Below are positions 1 through 7,569 of a DNA stretch of 43,709 nucleotides, piece by piece. Under the pieces are notes generated by a model. It worked only from the letters and a program-made list of their open reading frames with translations. It did not search any database and had not been told where the DNA came from. How positions within the stretch are numbered: position 1 is the stretch's first letter; each line of letters begins with the position of its first letter. Made by a program: the position numbers and the translations under genes. The DNA is taken from NCBI RefSeq assembly GCF_018614095.1, contig NZ_JAGGOY010000006.1:1-43709 (forward strand), written 5' to 3'. This DNA is from Streptomyces sp. ISL-87 (GTDB lineage Bacteria; Actinomycetota; Actinomycetes; Streptomycetales; Streptomycetaceae).

Positions 1-46
1 GGCCGCTGAAGAATCGAGGCTAAGGCCATAAGTCGCCGAGGGCCGT

Positions 47-508
47 TCAGGCCGCCTCGGTGAACCACTCCTTAGCGTCGATGGTGAACCACTCCTTAGC
101 GTCGATCTGTCCCAGGCATGCAGAGGAACGATCGCCGGGCAGGAGACGAAACGTCGTCTTCGCTCCGCGCTTGCTCCCAACCGTTTCGATTTCCAGCCAT
201 CCGGCATCGGTTAGGGCTTTCGCTCCACGCTCCGTGTAGCGGCGAAGGTTTCCGGCCCGGTCGCGTATGCCGACAGCCTCGGCGAGGGAACGCCACGGAA
301 TGGTCACCTCGGAGTCGTCGCCGCACAAGCGGGCTATCTGCCGCGCCACGGCCTGACCACTACGCGGGACGCATCGAACCGCGTCGGCGTACCACAGTGC
401 GGCTTGCCCGGTCGGGGGAACCGTCTCAGCCGCAAGGGCGAACCCGCGCTTTCGCAGCTTCACTCTGCGCCCCTCGATAGCGTCCGCGTACTGTTCGGCA
501 AAGGTCAT
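47..508 (-). CDS. Helix-turn-helix protein of the integrated element
   Basis: A 153-residue protein whose central part (SLAEAVGI followed by a basic YTERGAKALTDAGWLEIE stretch) looks like a winged-helix DNA-binding domain, as in replication or regulatory proteins beside integrases of actinobacterial elements. The ATG at 508 is chosen over an upstream ATG at 541 because GAGGGG lies about 12 nt before it. The gene follows the serine integrase on the same strand. Its last codons carry an exact 24-bp duplication that repeats the octapeptide IDAKEWFT. Function is inferred from context only; it could also be a simple transcription factor. Confidence 0.6.
   Translation of the reverse strand: MTFAEQYADAIEGRRVKLRKRGFALAAETVPPTGQAALWYADAVRCVPRSGQAVARQIARLCGDDSEVTIPWRSLAEAVGIRDRAGNLRRYTERGAKALTDAGWLEIETVGSKRGAKTTFRLLPGDRSSACLGQIDAKEWFTIDAKEWFTEAA
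59..106. repeat. Exact 24-bp tandem duplication at a gene 3' end
   Basis: Positions 59-82 and 83-106 are identical. The unit is a multiple of three, so the minus-strand reading frame stays open and encodes IDAKEWFT twice just before the C-terminus. Perfect identity suggests a recent slippage event. Confidence 0.95.
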
Positions 509-546
509 CGGTCCGGTTCCCCTCCGGGTAAATGCGGGCACAGAAA

Positions 547-566
547 GGCCCCGGCCATCCGGGGCC
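547..566 (-). terminator. Hairpin, possible intrinsic terminator
   Basis: GGCCCCGG and CCGGGGCC (8 bp) enclose the 4-nt loop CCAT. On the minus strand the stem is followed by TTTCTG, a short T-rich run, so it could attenuate transcription arriving from the integrase before the downstream HTH gene. Confidence 0.5.
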
Positions 567-650
567 GTTGTGCGGTCCTGTATGTCTAGGTTCTAACCCG
601 CCAGGGGTGGCGGACTCAAGGAAGGCCGTTTAAACGCTCGGGCATGAAGA

Positions 651-682
651 GACCCCCGATGCGTTTACACGCAACGGGGGTC
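651..682 (-). terminator. Strong hairpin after the integrase gene
   Basis: GACCCCCGATGCGT pairs with ACGCAACGGGGGTC: 14 positions with one A-A mismatch and a 4-nt loop. It lies about 27 nt beyond the integrase stop codon and most likely ends its transcript. Confidence 0.75.
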
Positions 683-708
683 AGTGAAGCTTCGGTGTTT
701 GGATCTAG

Positions 709-2277
709 CTACTTCCGCTTGTAGGCCCTGCGGGCCGGAAGGATGAACTCGGCTTCAGGAGCGGTCCATTCGTAGCCTTCGGGAACATGCAGGCCGGTCT
801 CTTCAGCAATCTCGACCACTTCCGGTACCCGGACGAGCACACGGCGAGAGCCGTCCTCTGTGCTTCCAACGGTCACGGCAACTCTGTGCCGTTGCAGAAA
901 TACGCGCTTCTGCTCATCGTCCTTCGTCGCCCACTCCTCGGAGTAGGTGCGCCCCGTCTCCTTCCAAGCCGGAGCGTCCTCAGCCGCCTTGATTTCCTCT
1001 CTCAGTCGCTCGACCCTGGCCGACTGAAAGCCGTGCTGCCCCCAGTACCGCTCAACCTGAACATCCGACTTCAAGCGTCCAGCAAGGTAATCGGCTTCCA
1101 GCCTGTCAAGAATGGCCTCAGCCTCGGCAAGCTCCACCTTGGCCTGACTGATCGTATTTCCAGCCCTCTCCATAACAGGCAGGGGCCCCAGCGTGACATT
1201 TATGAACGAACCGACAGCAGTATCCAGGTCATCTCGTCGGATGCGGTTGGGGCTCGGACAGGTTCCGGTGTTGACGTTGTTGCAACCGTAGTAATGGTGC
1301 ACCGTGCCATTCGCCTTCACCTTCTTATTGGAAGACATCCTGGACCCGCAGCTCTGACAAGTAGCAACACCACCGAGCATCGAGCGTGAAGGTGTAGCCC
1401 GTCGAACGGGTCGGTCGCTCTTCAGTGCGGCCACAAATTCCGACCATTCCGCGAACTCCATCAACGGACTATCGGTGATCCGGACGCTCTCGCCGTTGTC
1501 GTCTACGACGTTCTCGCCCTTGTGGGTGTAAAGCCCTGCCACGGTAGGATTCATGACGATGGCGCGAATCGCGTTCGCCGTCCACGCCACACCCCTCGGT
1601 TCTTCCCCCTTCACAATCCGGAGATGATCCCGCCACGTAGGAACGCCACGCTTATTCAGATCAACGGCAATCTTGTAAGAGGACCAGTCACCCTTCAGGA
1701 GCTCCACAATTTCACGAAACAGTTCCGCGTAATTGGGATCCTGAACAAGCTTCTTCCCACCACCTTCCTGCCGCTCAAAGTGGTATCCGTACGGCTCTAC
1801 GCCACCAATCCAAACACCCTTGGCCTTACGAGCTGCCGAACCGGAAAGGGCACGGGCACGAATCGTGTCTAGCTCACCCTCGGCAAAGGCCGCGATGATC
1901 TGAGCAAACATCTTCCCCATGGGGGTGCTCATGTCGATGCCCTCAGTCACGGAAACGATGGCCTTACCGTGCTGCTGACACCACTCGAAGATTTCCGCGA
2001 AGTGGCCAGCCTTCCGGCTGAGCCGATCCAGCTTCCACACCGCCAACACGTCCCACTCGTCGGCCCGCTCGGCGAACCAGGGACCGAGGCCGGGGCGCTT
2101 GAACGGGTGCATGGCCCCGGACACGTCCAGGTCTTCAGCCCAACCGACTATCCGGCCGCCGACGGCAGGCCCGGCGGTCCAGTGTTCGACGGCGTGCCGC
2201 TGCTTCTCGGGGCTGGTGGTGTCGTCCTTCAGGATGGACAGCCGGACGTTCCCCAGGACCCTCGGGTGCTTGATCAT
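709..2277 (-). CDS. Large serine recombinase (site-specific integrase)
   Basis: A 522-residue integrase of the phiC31-type large serine recombinase family, which recombines short attP and attB sites. The N-terminal resolvase domain shows the nucleophile motif RLSILKDDTTSPEKQ (Ser14) and WKLDRLSRK near residue 80. A recombinase domain follows, then a zinc ribbon (CQSC ... GC ... GTC, about residues 304-340) and a charged coiled-coil-like stretch around 370-440, all in the usual order. GC content is visibly below that of the flanking genes, supporting foreign origin. No clear Shine-Dalgarno precedes the ATG at 2277, and only about 30 nt of element DNA lie upstream before chromosomal sequence begins. 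Confidence 0.95.
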   Translation of the reverse strand: MIKHPRVLGNVRLSILKDDTTSPEKQRHAVEHWTAGPAVGGRIVGWAEDLDVSGAMHPFKRPGLGPWFAERADEWDVLAVWKLDRLSRKAGHFAEIFEWCQQHGKAIVSVTEGIDMSTPMGKMFAQIIAAFAEGELDTIRARALSGSAARKAKGVWIGGVEPYGYHFERQEGGGKKLVQDPNYAELFREIVELLKGDWSSYKIAVDLNKRGVPTWRDHLRIVKGEEPRGVAWTANAIRAIVMNPTVAGLYTHKGENVVDDNGESVRITDSPLMEFAEWSEFVAALKSDRPVRRATPSRSMLGGVATCQSCGSRMSSNKKVKANGTVHHYYGCNNVNTGTCPSPNRIRRDDLDTAVGSFINVTLGPLPVMERAGNTISQAKVELAEAEAILDRLEADYLAGRLKSDVQVERYWGQHGFQSARVERLREEIKAAEDAPAWKETGRTYSEEWATKDDEQKRVFLQRHRVAVTVGSTEDGSRRVLVRVPEVVEIAEETGLHVPEGYEWTAPEAEFILPARRAYKRK

Positions 2278-2284
2278 GGCCGGA

Positions 2285-2335
2285 TGCTACGGGAGTTCCC
2301 GCGAGCAGAACAAGCCGAACGACTTCTTCCAGAAC
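2285..2335. other. Putative attachment-site junction (element / class I fumarase gene)
   Basis: Host-like coding sequence begins near 2310, where codons for KPNDFF start. The bases just before it do not fit the acidic residues expected there in class I fumarase. A small dyad, CGGGA-GT-TCCCG (2290-2301), lies on the element side. A junction so close to the integrase 5' end is typical of serine-integrase elements. The exact crossover dinucleotide cannot be read without the other end of the element or an empty site. Confidence 0.6.
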
Positions 2336-2392
2336 CCGGCCCCGGAGCCGACCTTCACCCACATCCCGGTCCGCGGCCCGGGCCTGGCCTAA
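2309..2392 (+). pseudogene. 3' remnant of class I fumarate hydratase gene
   Basis: The open frame ending at TAA 2390-2392 encodes NKPNDFFQNPAPEPTF and ten more residues. E. coli FumA/FumB end in a conserved VDDKGNDFFQQ stretch, and NDFFQ in this setting, with a good terminator after it, identifies the tail of a class I iron-sulfur fumarase. The remaining ~530 residues must lie beyond the left edge, on the other side of the element. The enzyme hydrates fumarate to malate in the TCA cycle. Whether a functional protein survives depends on what sequence the element supplies at its other end. The class II fumC at 5006 could compensate. Confidence 0.65.
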
Positions 2393-2398
2393 CCCGTC

Positions 2399-2429
2399 CC
2401 GCTGCGCGGGGACCTCCCCCGCGCAGCGG
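2399..2429 (+). terminator. Terminator of the interrupted fumarase gene
   Basis: CCGCTGCGCGGG and CCCGCGCAGCGG form a perfect 12-bp stem with a 7-nt loop, 6 nt after the TAA of the fumarase tail. There is no T tract, which is usual for Streptomyces terminators. Confidence 0.75.
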
Positions 2430-2528
2430 CTCGCGCACCGGCTGCCGCGCGCGATGTCACGAACTGTTCGGCCACCGGTGCGGCATGCTGCACCGGGGTG
2501 GTCACCGCATCCCGTTAACGTCTCTGCC

Positions 2529-3296
2529 ATGACACAGCTGTCTCTTCGCACCGCCCGCGACGTGCGGGTCATCGCCCACCGTGGGGCCTCCCACGAGCAC
2601 CCCGAGCACACCCTCGCCGCGTACCGGCAGGCCATCGCCGACGGCGCGGACGCGCTGGAGTGCGACGTACGGCTGAGTGCCGACGGGCGGCTCGTGTGCG
2701 TGCACGACCGGCGGGTGGAGCGGACCTCCGACGGGCGCGGGGTGGTGTCGGCCATGACGTACGAGGAGCTGGCCGCACTCGACTTCGGGCGGTGGAAGGG
2801 CGAGGAGCACTGCGGGGCGCAGGTGCTGCTGTTCGAGGACCTGCTCAAGGAGGCGCTGGTCGCGGGCCGGCCCGTCGGGCTGGCCGTCGAGACCAAGCAC
2901 CCCACCCGGGCCGGCGGACGGCTGGAGGCCGAGCTGGTGCGGGTGCTCAAGGAGCACGGGCTCGCCGACGGCGCCGACGGGCTCGTGGAGGTGATGAGCT
3001 TCTCGCGCAATGCCCTGACTCGGCTTCACCGGCTCGCGCCCGGCCTGCCCGCCGTGTACCTGATGGAGCGGCGGCTGCGGCCCGCGCGGCCGCCGTTCGC
3101 CACGCACGCCGGGCCCGGTATCGACCTGCTGCGCAAAGACCCGGGGCTGGTGGCGCGGCTGAAGGCCAAGGGGCTGCGCGTGCGCGTCTGGACGGTCGAC
3201 GAGCCCGAGGACGTGGAGCTGTGCCTGCGGCTCGGGGTGGACACCCTGATCACGAACCGGCCCCGGGAGGTACGGGAGTACCTGCGCCGCCGTTGA
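2529..3296 (+). CDS. Glycerophosphodiester phosphodiesterase family protein
   Basis: A 255-residue cytoplasmic GDPD-type TIM barrel, without signal peptide, that would cleave glycerophosphodiesters to glycerol-3-phosphate and an alcohol. Signature motifs are HRGASHEHPEHT near the N-terminus and ECDVRLSADGRLVCVHD about 30 residues later, giving the metal-binding Glu/Asp and catalytic His residues. Near the C-terminus RVWTVDE and LITNRP are also typical. The ATG at 2529 is preferred over an upstream in-frame ATG at 2454 because family homology begins just after it, although no good ribosome site is visible. The gene converges with the secreted hydrolase gene. Confidence 0.88.
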   Translation: MTQLSLRTARDVRVIAHRGASHEHPEHTLAAYRQAIADGADALECDVRLSADGRLVCVHDRRVERTSDGRGVVSAMTYEELAALDFGRWKGEEHCGAQVLLFEDLLKEALVAGRPVGLAVETKHPTRAGGRLEAELVRVLKEHGLADGADGLVEVMSFSRNALTRLHRLAPGLPAVYLMERRLRPARPPFATHAGPGIDLLRKDPGLVARLKAKGLRVRVWTVDEPEDVELCLRLGVDTLITNRPREVREYLRRR

Positions 3297-3314
3297 GCGG
3301 TATCCGGCGTGGGA

Positions 3315-3344
3315 ACACCCGGCCGGGGTGCGCCGGCCGGGTGT
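3315..3344. terminator. Shared bidirectional terminator
   Basis: ACACCCGGCCGG and CCGGCCGGGTGT make a perfect 12-bp stem with loop GGTGCG, between the convergent GDPD and SGNH hydrolase genes. Confidence 0.85.
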
Positions 3345-3368
3345 GGGGGGTCGATGTGGAGCAGGCGG

Positions 3369-4898
3369 TCAGATGAAGCGCTGGCTGGCGGAGCCGTTGC
3401 AGGTCTGCAGGCGCAGCGGGTCGTGGGCGGCGGCCACGGTCAGGCACATGCCCGGGGCGGCCGCGGGGCGGATGGTGGCGCCGTCGCGGAGGAACTGCTG
3501 GTTGGCTCCGCCGTGGCAGTTCCAGATGATCAGACCGGCGCCTGCCCCGTAGTTGGCGCCGGGGGCGTCCAGGCAGCGGTCGTGGGTGAGCTCGATGTGG
3601 AGGGACTTGCGGGCGGTGTCGTACCACCAGCCCTGGTTCCGGCCGCCGTGGCAGTCCCAGCCCAGCACCTTGGTGTCATTGGCGCTGGAGCCGCCGTTGG
3701 CGTCGAGGCAGTTGCCGGTCGCCTCGTTCTTGAGGGGCGCGTAGAGGGAGTCCCAGCCGCCGGCCTGGAGGACCGGGGTGCCCGTGCTCGCCGGGTCGGC
3801 GCAAGAGGCCTCGTGCAGGCCGGAGTTGTAGAGCTGGGTCAGGCAGGACGCGAACGCGCCGTGGCCCCGGTAGTTCGGGTGGAAGGACTGGCGGGCGGTG
3901 TTCTCGTCCCACGGGAAGTGGTCCCCGAGGTCCAGGTAGAGCCCGCGGGCCCAGCTGTCCTCCATGCAGACCTCGTGGCCGTGGAAGAGCCGTGAGTTGT
4001 CCAGGTACGTCGCGCCGGAGGCGAGGGCCGCCGCGCGCATGCCCTTCTCGAAGGTGGGCACCGCGTAGTTGCGGCCCCACGCGGCGTCGGAGTCGTAACC
4101 GGCGCAGCCTCCGGGGAGCTTGCCGGGGAAGCTCGGGTTGTCGTAGAAGTCAGGGCCGATGGGGCTCGGGTAGCCCATCACGACCAGCTTGTAGTCGGAG
4201 TCGGCGTAGCCGGCGTCGCGCATGACCGTCTTGAGGTCGGCGACGGTGGACTCCACCTTGGGCTTCAGGCCGTCGACGCGCGCCTGCCAGCCCGGACCGT
4301 ACTTGGGCTCGCAGGTGCCCTGGCTGAGCACCCAGCGGGTCACGCAGTCGGTCATGACCGGGCCGAACTGGAGGTCGTCGTTGGCCCCGGCGACCAGCAG
4401 CACCATCTTGATCTTCGTGTTGCGGGCCTTGATGGCGAGGTTGTCGCTCTGCACCAGCTCGTCGGCGTACTGCTTGCTGCCGCCGATCCTGATGTTGCCG
4501 GTGTACCCGCCGGAGCAGGCGACGTTGAACGTCAGGTCGGCCGGGATGCCGGTGCGGTGGATCGCCGAGTCCGGTGAACGGTGGCACTGGTTGCTCGCCG
4601 TGTTGGTCGCGGGGTCGTAGTTGCCGACGCCCTCGCCCGATATCTCGCTGTCGCCCAGCGAGATCAGGCCGGTCTTGCGCTCGCCCAGCGGGCGGACGGC
4701 CGGGTCGCCGTAGATCTTGGTGGCCTCCGCGGCGCGGATCGCCTCCAGTTCGGGCGAGAGGGGTGTGACGGCGGCCCCGGCGGAAGGGGCCGCCTGGGCC
4801 ATGGGGGTGATGGCGGTGACGCCCCCGAGGGCGGCCGCGATCGCCGCGGCTGCGGCGAAGGTAGATCTGAGCCTGGGCTTCGAACGTGCACGTGCCAT
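3369..4898 (-). CDS. Secreted SGNH hydrolase with C-terminal ricin-type lectin domain
   Basis: A 509-residue exported protein. Residues 1 to about 36 form a signal peptide (MARARSKPRLRS, hydrophobic Ala-rich core, cleavage near AQA). The hydrolase domain shows block I ISLGDSEISGEG (Ser84), a GAND motif (block III) and SFHPNYRGHG supplying the catalytic His (block V). From about residue 375 a beta-trefoil follows, with repeated CLDA and carbohydrate-binding WxCHGGxNQ segments and a final ASQRF. It probably deacylates a lipid or an esterified polysaccharide that the lectin part binds. The ATG at 4898 has GGGGAGG upstream. The gene is divergent from fumC. Confidence 0.88.
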   Translation of the reverse strand: MARARSKPRLRSTFAAAAAIAAALGGVTAITPMAQAAPSAGAAVTPLSPELEAIRAAEATKIYGDPAVRPLGERKTGLISLGDSEISGEGVGNYDPATNTASNQCHRSPDSAIHRTGIPADLTFNVACSGGYTGNIRIGGSKQYADELVQSDNLAIKARNTKIKMVLLVAGANDDLQFGPVMTDCVTRWVLSQGTCEPKYGPGWQARVDGLKPKVESTVADLKTVMRDAGYADSDYKLVVMGYPSPIGPDFYDNPSFPGKLPGGCAGYDSDAAWGRNYAVPTFEKGMRAAALASGATYLDNSRLFHGHEVCMEDSWARGLYLDLGDHFPWDENTARQSFHPNYRGHGAFASCLTQLYNSGLHEASCADPASTGTPVLQAGGWDSLYAPLKNEATGNCLDANGGSSANDTKVLGWDCHGGRNQGWWYDTARKSLHIELTHDRCLDAPGANYGAGAGLIIWNCHGGANQQFLRDGATIRPAAAPGMCLTVAAAHDPLRLQTCNGSASQRFI

Positions 4899-4934
4899 GA
4901 ACGCCTCCCCGATGTCAGTGTTACCCACGGTATT

Positions 4935-4946
4935 TACTGGCCAGTA
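4935..4946. promoter_or_regulatory. 12-bp perfect palindrome between divergent genes
   Basis: TACTGGCCAGTA lies 37 nt upstream of the secreted hydrolase start and 59 nt upstream of fumC. Perfect palindromes of this form are typical operators for TetR-type regulators. The binding protein is unknown and no TetR gene is adjacent. Confidence 0.45.
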
Positions 4947-5005
4947 GGGGAGTTGGGAACACTTCGAACAAGACAATTGCTCAACTTTTTGAGGAGGCTA
5001 CGAAG

Positions 5006-6421
5006 ATGACCCGAAATCAGCAGCCCGACGACCACCCGATCGAGTACCGGATCGAGCACGACTCCATGGGCGAGGTGCGGGTGCCCGCGCACGCCAAGTG
5101 GCGGGCCCAGACCCAGCGCGCGGTGGAGAACTTCCCCATCTCGGGGCAGCGGCTGGAGCGCGCCCACATCGAGGCCCTGGCCCGGATCAAGGCCGCGGCC
5201 GCGCAGGTCAACGCGCGGCTCGGCGTGGTGGACGAGGACGTCGCCGAGGCCATCCGGTCCGCGGCCGCCGAGGTCGCCGAGGGGCGCTGGGACGAGCACT
5301 TCCCGGTCGACGTGTTCCAGACCGGCTCCGGGACCTCGTCCAACATGAACACCAACGAGGTGGTCGCCACCCTGGCCTCCGAGCGGCTCGGCCGCCCCGT
5401 GCACCCCAACGACCACGTCAACGCCTCGCAGAGCTCCAACGACGTCTTCCCGTCCTCGATTCACATCGCCGCGACCGCCGCCGTCACCCATGAGCTCATC
5501 CCCGCCCTGCGCCACCTGGAGCTCGCCCTGGAGCGCAAGGCCGACGAGTTCGCCGAGGTGGTCAAGGCCGGCCGGACGCACCTGATGGACGCCACTCCGG
5601 TCACCCTGGGCCAGGAGTTCGGCGGGTACGCCGCCCAACTGCGCTACGGCATCGAGCGGCTGCGCGCGGTCCTGCCGCGGCTCGCCGAGCTGCCGCTGGG
5701 CGGGACCGCGGTGGGCACCGGGATCAACACCCCGCCCGGGTTCTCCGCCGCCGTGATCGCCGAGGTGGCCGCCGCCACCGGGCTGCCGCTGACCGAGGCG
5801 CGGAACCACTTCGAGGCCCAGGGGGCCCGGGACGCGCTGGTGGAGACCTCGGGGATGCTCCGTACCATCGCCGTCTCGCTCACGAAGATCTCCAACGACC
5901 TGCGCTGGATGGGGTCGGGGCCGCGCACCGGATTGGCCGAAATCAATCTCCCGGATCTCCAGCCGGGGTCCTCGATCATGCCTGGCAAGGTCAATCCGGT
6001 GATCGTGGAGGCCGTCCTGATGGTCGCCGCGCAGGTGACGGGGAACGACACGACGGTCGCCGTGGCGGGCGCGGCCGGCAATTTCGAGCTCAATGTGATG
6101 CTCCCGGTGATGGCCCGGAACCTGCTCGAATCGATCCGTCTGCTCGGCAATGCGAGCCGCCTGCTGGCCGACCGCACGGTGGACGGAATCACCGCCAACA
6201 CCGCGCGGGCCAGGGAGTACGCCGAGTCCTCGCCCTCCGTGGTGACCCCGCTGAACCGGTACATCGGCTACGAGGAGGCGGCCAAGGTCGCCAAGAGGGC
6301 CCTGGCGGAACGGAAGACGATCAGGGAGGTCGTGCTGGAGTCCGGCTACGTCGACCGCGGCGACCTCACCGTGGAGCAACTGGACGAGGCCCTCGACGTC
6401 CTGCGGATGACCCGGCCCTGA
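5006..6421 (+). CDS. fumC: Class II fumarate hydratase
   Basis: A 471-residue class II (iron-independent) fumarase, interconverting fumarate and L-malate in the TCA cycle as a homotetramer. Hallmarks in order are [51 protein letters not shown] and the superfamily signature [12 protein letters not shown] near residue 325. Length is normal. GGAGG lies 9 nt before the ATG. It is a standalone gene, divergent from the secreted hydrolase. Because the class I fumarase gene nearby seems interrupted by an element, this may be the only working fumarase of the strain (inference). Confidence 0.95.
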   Translation: MTRNQQPDDHPIEYRIEHDSMGEVRVPAHAKWRAQTQRAVENFPISGQRLERAHIEALARIKAAAAQVNARLGVVDEDVAEAIRSAAAEVAEGRWDEHFPVDVFQTGSGTSSNMNTNEVVATLASERLGRPVHPNDHVNASQSSNDVFPSSIHIAATAAVTHELIPALRHLELALERKADEFAEVVKAGRTHLMDATPVTLGQEFGGYAAQLRYGIERLRAVLPRLAELPLGGTAVGTGINTPPGFSAAVIAEVAAATGLPLTEARNHFEAQGARDALVETSGMLRTIAVSLTKISNDLRWMGSGPRTGLAEINLPDLQPGSSIMPGKVNPVIVEAVLMVAAQVTGNDTTVAVAGAAGNFELNVMLPVMARNLLESIRLLGNASRLLADRTVDGITANTARAREYAESSPSVVTPLNRYIGYEEAAKVAKRALAERKTIREVVLESGYVDRGDLTVEQLDEALDVLRMTRP

Positions 6422-6512
6422 GCGCACCCTCGGACAGGGGCCGGATTCGGTCGTTTCCCGTCCCCTGACACCTCCGTGACCTGCACCGCAGCATGCGTAC
6501 CGGCCCCAGCCC

Positions 6513-6518
6513 TAAGAT
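6513..6518 (+). promoter_or_regulatory. -10 box for a probably leaderless transcript
   Basis: TAAGAT ends 6 nt before the ATG at 6525, placing the transcription start on or next to the start codon. No convincing -35 box is seen. The absence of a Shine-Dalgarno before this gene fits leaderless translation. Confidence 0.5.
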
Positions 6519-6524
6519 CTGCGC

Positions 6525-7304
6525 ATGACAGGTACCGGAGGCCGCGGGGGCGGCGACGCCCACGGCGATGCGCACGGCGATGCGCACGGCGGGGCCCGGG
6601 GGGCGACCCCGAGCAGAGCCCGGGGCACCGCCCGGGGCGGGACCCAGGGCACGCACTGGGCGCCCGGGGAGCAGATCCTCTGGCGCTACCGCGACCATGC
6701 CCCGGGCCTGAAGGGCCCGGTCCACATCTGCCGCCCGGTGACCGTGGTCCAGGACACGCAGGACCTGCTGGCCGTGTGGATGGCCCCCGGCACCGAATGC
6801 GTCAAACCGGTCCTCGCCGACGGCACCCCCGTGCACGCCGAGCCCCTCGCCACCCGCTACACCGCACCGCGCTCCACCGTGCGGGCGCGCTGGTTCGGCA
6901 CGGGAGTCCTGAAGCTGGCCCGCCCGGGCGACCCCTGGTCGGTGTGGCTGTTCTGGGAGCGGGGCTGGCAGTTCAAGAACTGGTACGTGAACCTGGAGGA
7001 GCCGCGCTCCCGGTGGGCCGGCGGGGTGGACTCCGAGGACCACTTCCTGGACATCGCCGTCCACCCGGACCGCAGCTGGAAGTGGCTGGACGAGGACGAG
7101 TTCGCCGAGGCGCAGCGCAGCGGGCTGATGGACCGGGAGCAGGCGCGGCGGGTACGGGAGGCCGGTCACGCGGCCGTGGACGTGATCCGGGCCTGGGGGC
7201 CGCCGTTCTCCGACGGCTGGCAGGACTGGCGGCCGGATCCGGGCTGGGGTGTTCCGGTTCTGCCCGAGGACTGGGACCGCACCCCGGCTCATATGACGTC
7301 ATGA
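6525..7304 (+). CDS. DUF402 domain protein (FomD-like fold)
   Basis: A 259-residue protein. Residues 1-40 are low-complexity and Gly/His/Ala-rich, with three 12-bp repeats encoding GDAH. The rest is a DUF402 domain, with WYVNLEEP, a GVDSEDHFLDI metal-site motif and WKWLDEDEF near the C-terminus. Family members include FomD, a metal-dependent hydrolase of cytidylyl phosphonates, and nucleoside di/triphosphate phosphatases. The true substrate here cannot be told. Transcription is probably leaderless from the TAAGAT box. It stands between fumC and the SpoIIE-type phosphatase without evident coupling to either. Confidence 0.8.
   Translation: MTGTGGRGGGDAHGDAHGDAHGGARGATPSRARGTARGGTQGTHWAPGEQILWRYRDHAPGLKGPVHICRPVTVVQDTQDLLAVWMAPGTECVKPVLADGTPVHAEPLATRYTAPRSTVRARWFGTGVLKLARPGDPWSVWLFWERGWQFKNWYVNLEEPRSRWAGGVDSEDHFLDIAVHPDRSWKWLDEDEFAEAQRSGLMDREQARRVREAGHAAVDVIRAWGPPFSDGWQDWRPDPGWGVPVLPEDWDRTPAHMTS
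6552..6587. repeat. 12-bp tandem repeat, three copies, in the DUF402 gene
   Basis: Units 6552-6563, 6564-6575 and 6576-6587 (GGCGATGCGCAC in the last two) encode GDAHGDAHGDAH in the disordered N-terminus. The first unit differs at two positions. Confidence 0.9.
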
Positions 7305-7309
7305 GACCC

Positions 7310-7340
7310 TTGATGCGCCCCCGGGGTACAAACGTAGGAT
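7310..7340 (+). promoter_or_regulatory. Candidate vegetative promoter upstream of the SpoIIE-type regulator
   Basis: TTGATG (7310-7315) and TAGGAT (7335-7340) are separated by 19 bp, slightly long for a HrdB-type promoter. The -10 fits well. It would give an mRNA leader of about 220 nt before the GTG at 7570. The remaining intergenic DNA shows no other clear element. Confidence 0.35.
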
Positions 7341-7569
7341 CGTCCTCCGCTGGGGTCGCCCGCCGGTTCGTCTGCGGCGTTGCTGGAAGCTGGACATCCG
7401 TAAATAACGTGCCGTACACGGGACTTGACCGGAGATCAACGCAGAGCGAGAGGTAACGAGCCGGACGCGGAACCGCGGGGTGGTGGTGCCCCCGCCGCTG
7501 AGCGGGTATACCGCGACTGACCGAGTTGAGTGCAGCGCACATCGAGCGCAAACGGACGGAATTCCACGC

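Noticed and set aside
2280..2400. tRNA-gene attachment site for the element
   Set aside because: No tRNA-like cloverleaf is present; the sequence is the open coding tail of a fumarase-like protein with a terminator.
6421..6480. Terminator after fumC
   Set aside because: CAGGGG and CCCCTG could pair over a 21-nt loop, but the stem is only 6 bp and stops at a mismatch; not convincing.
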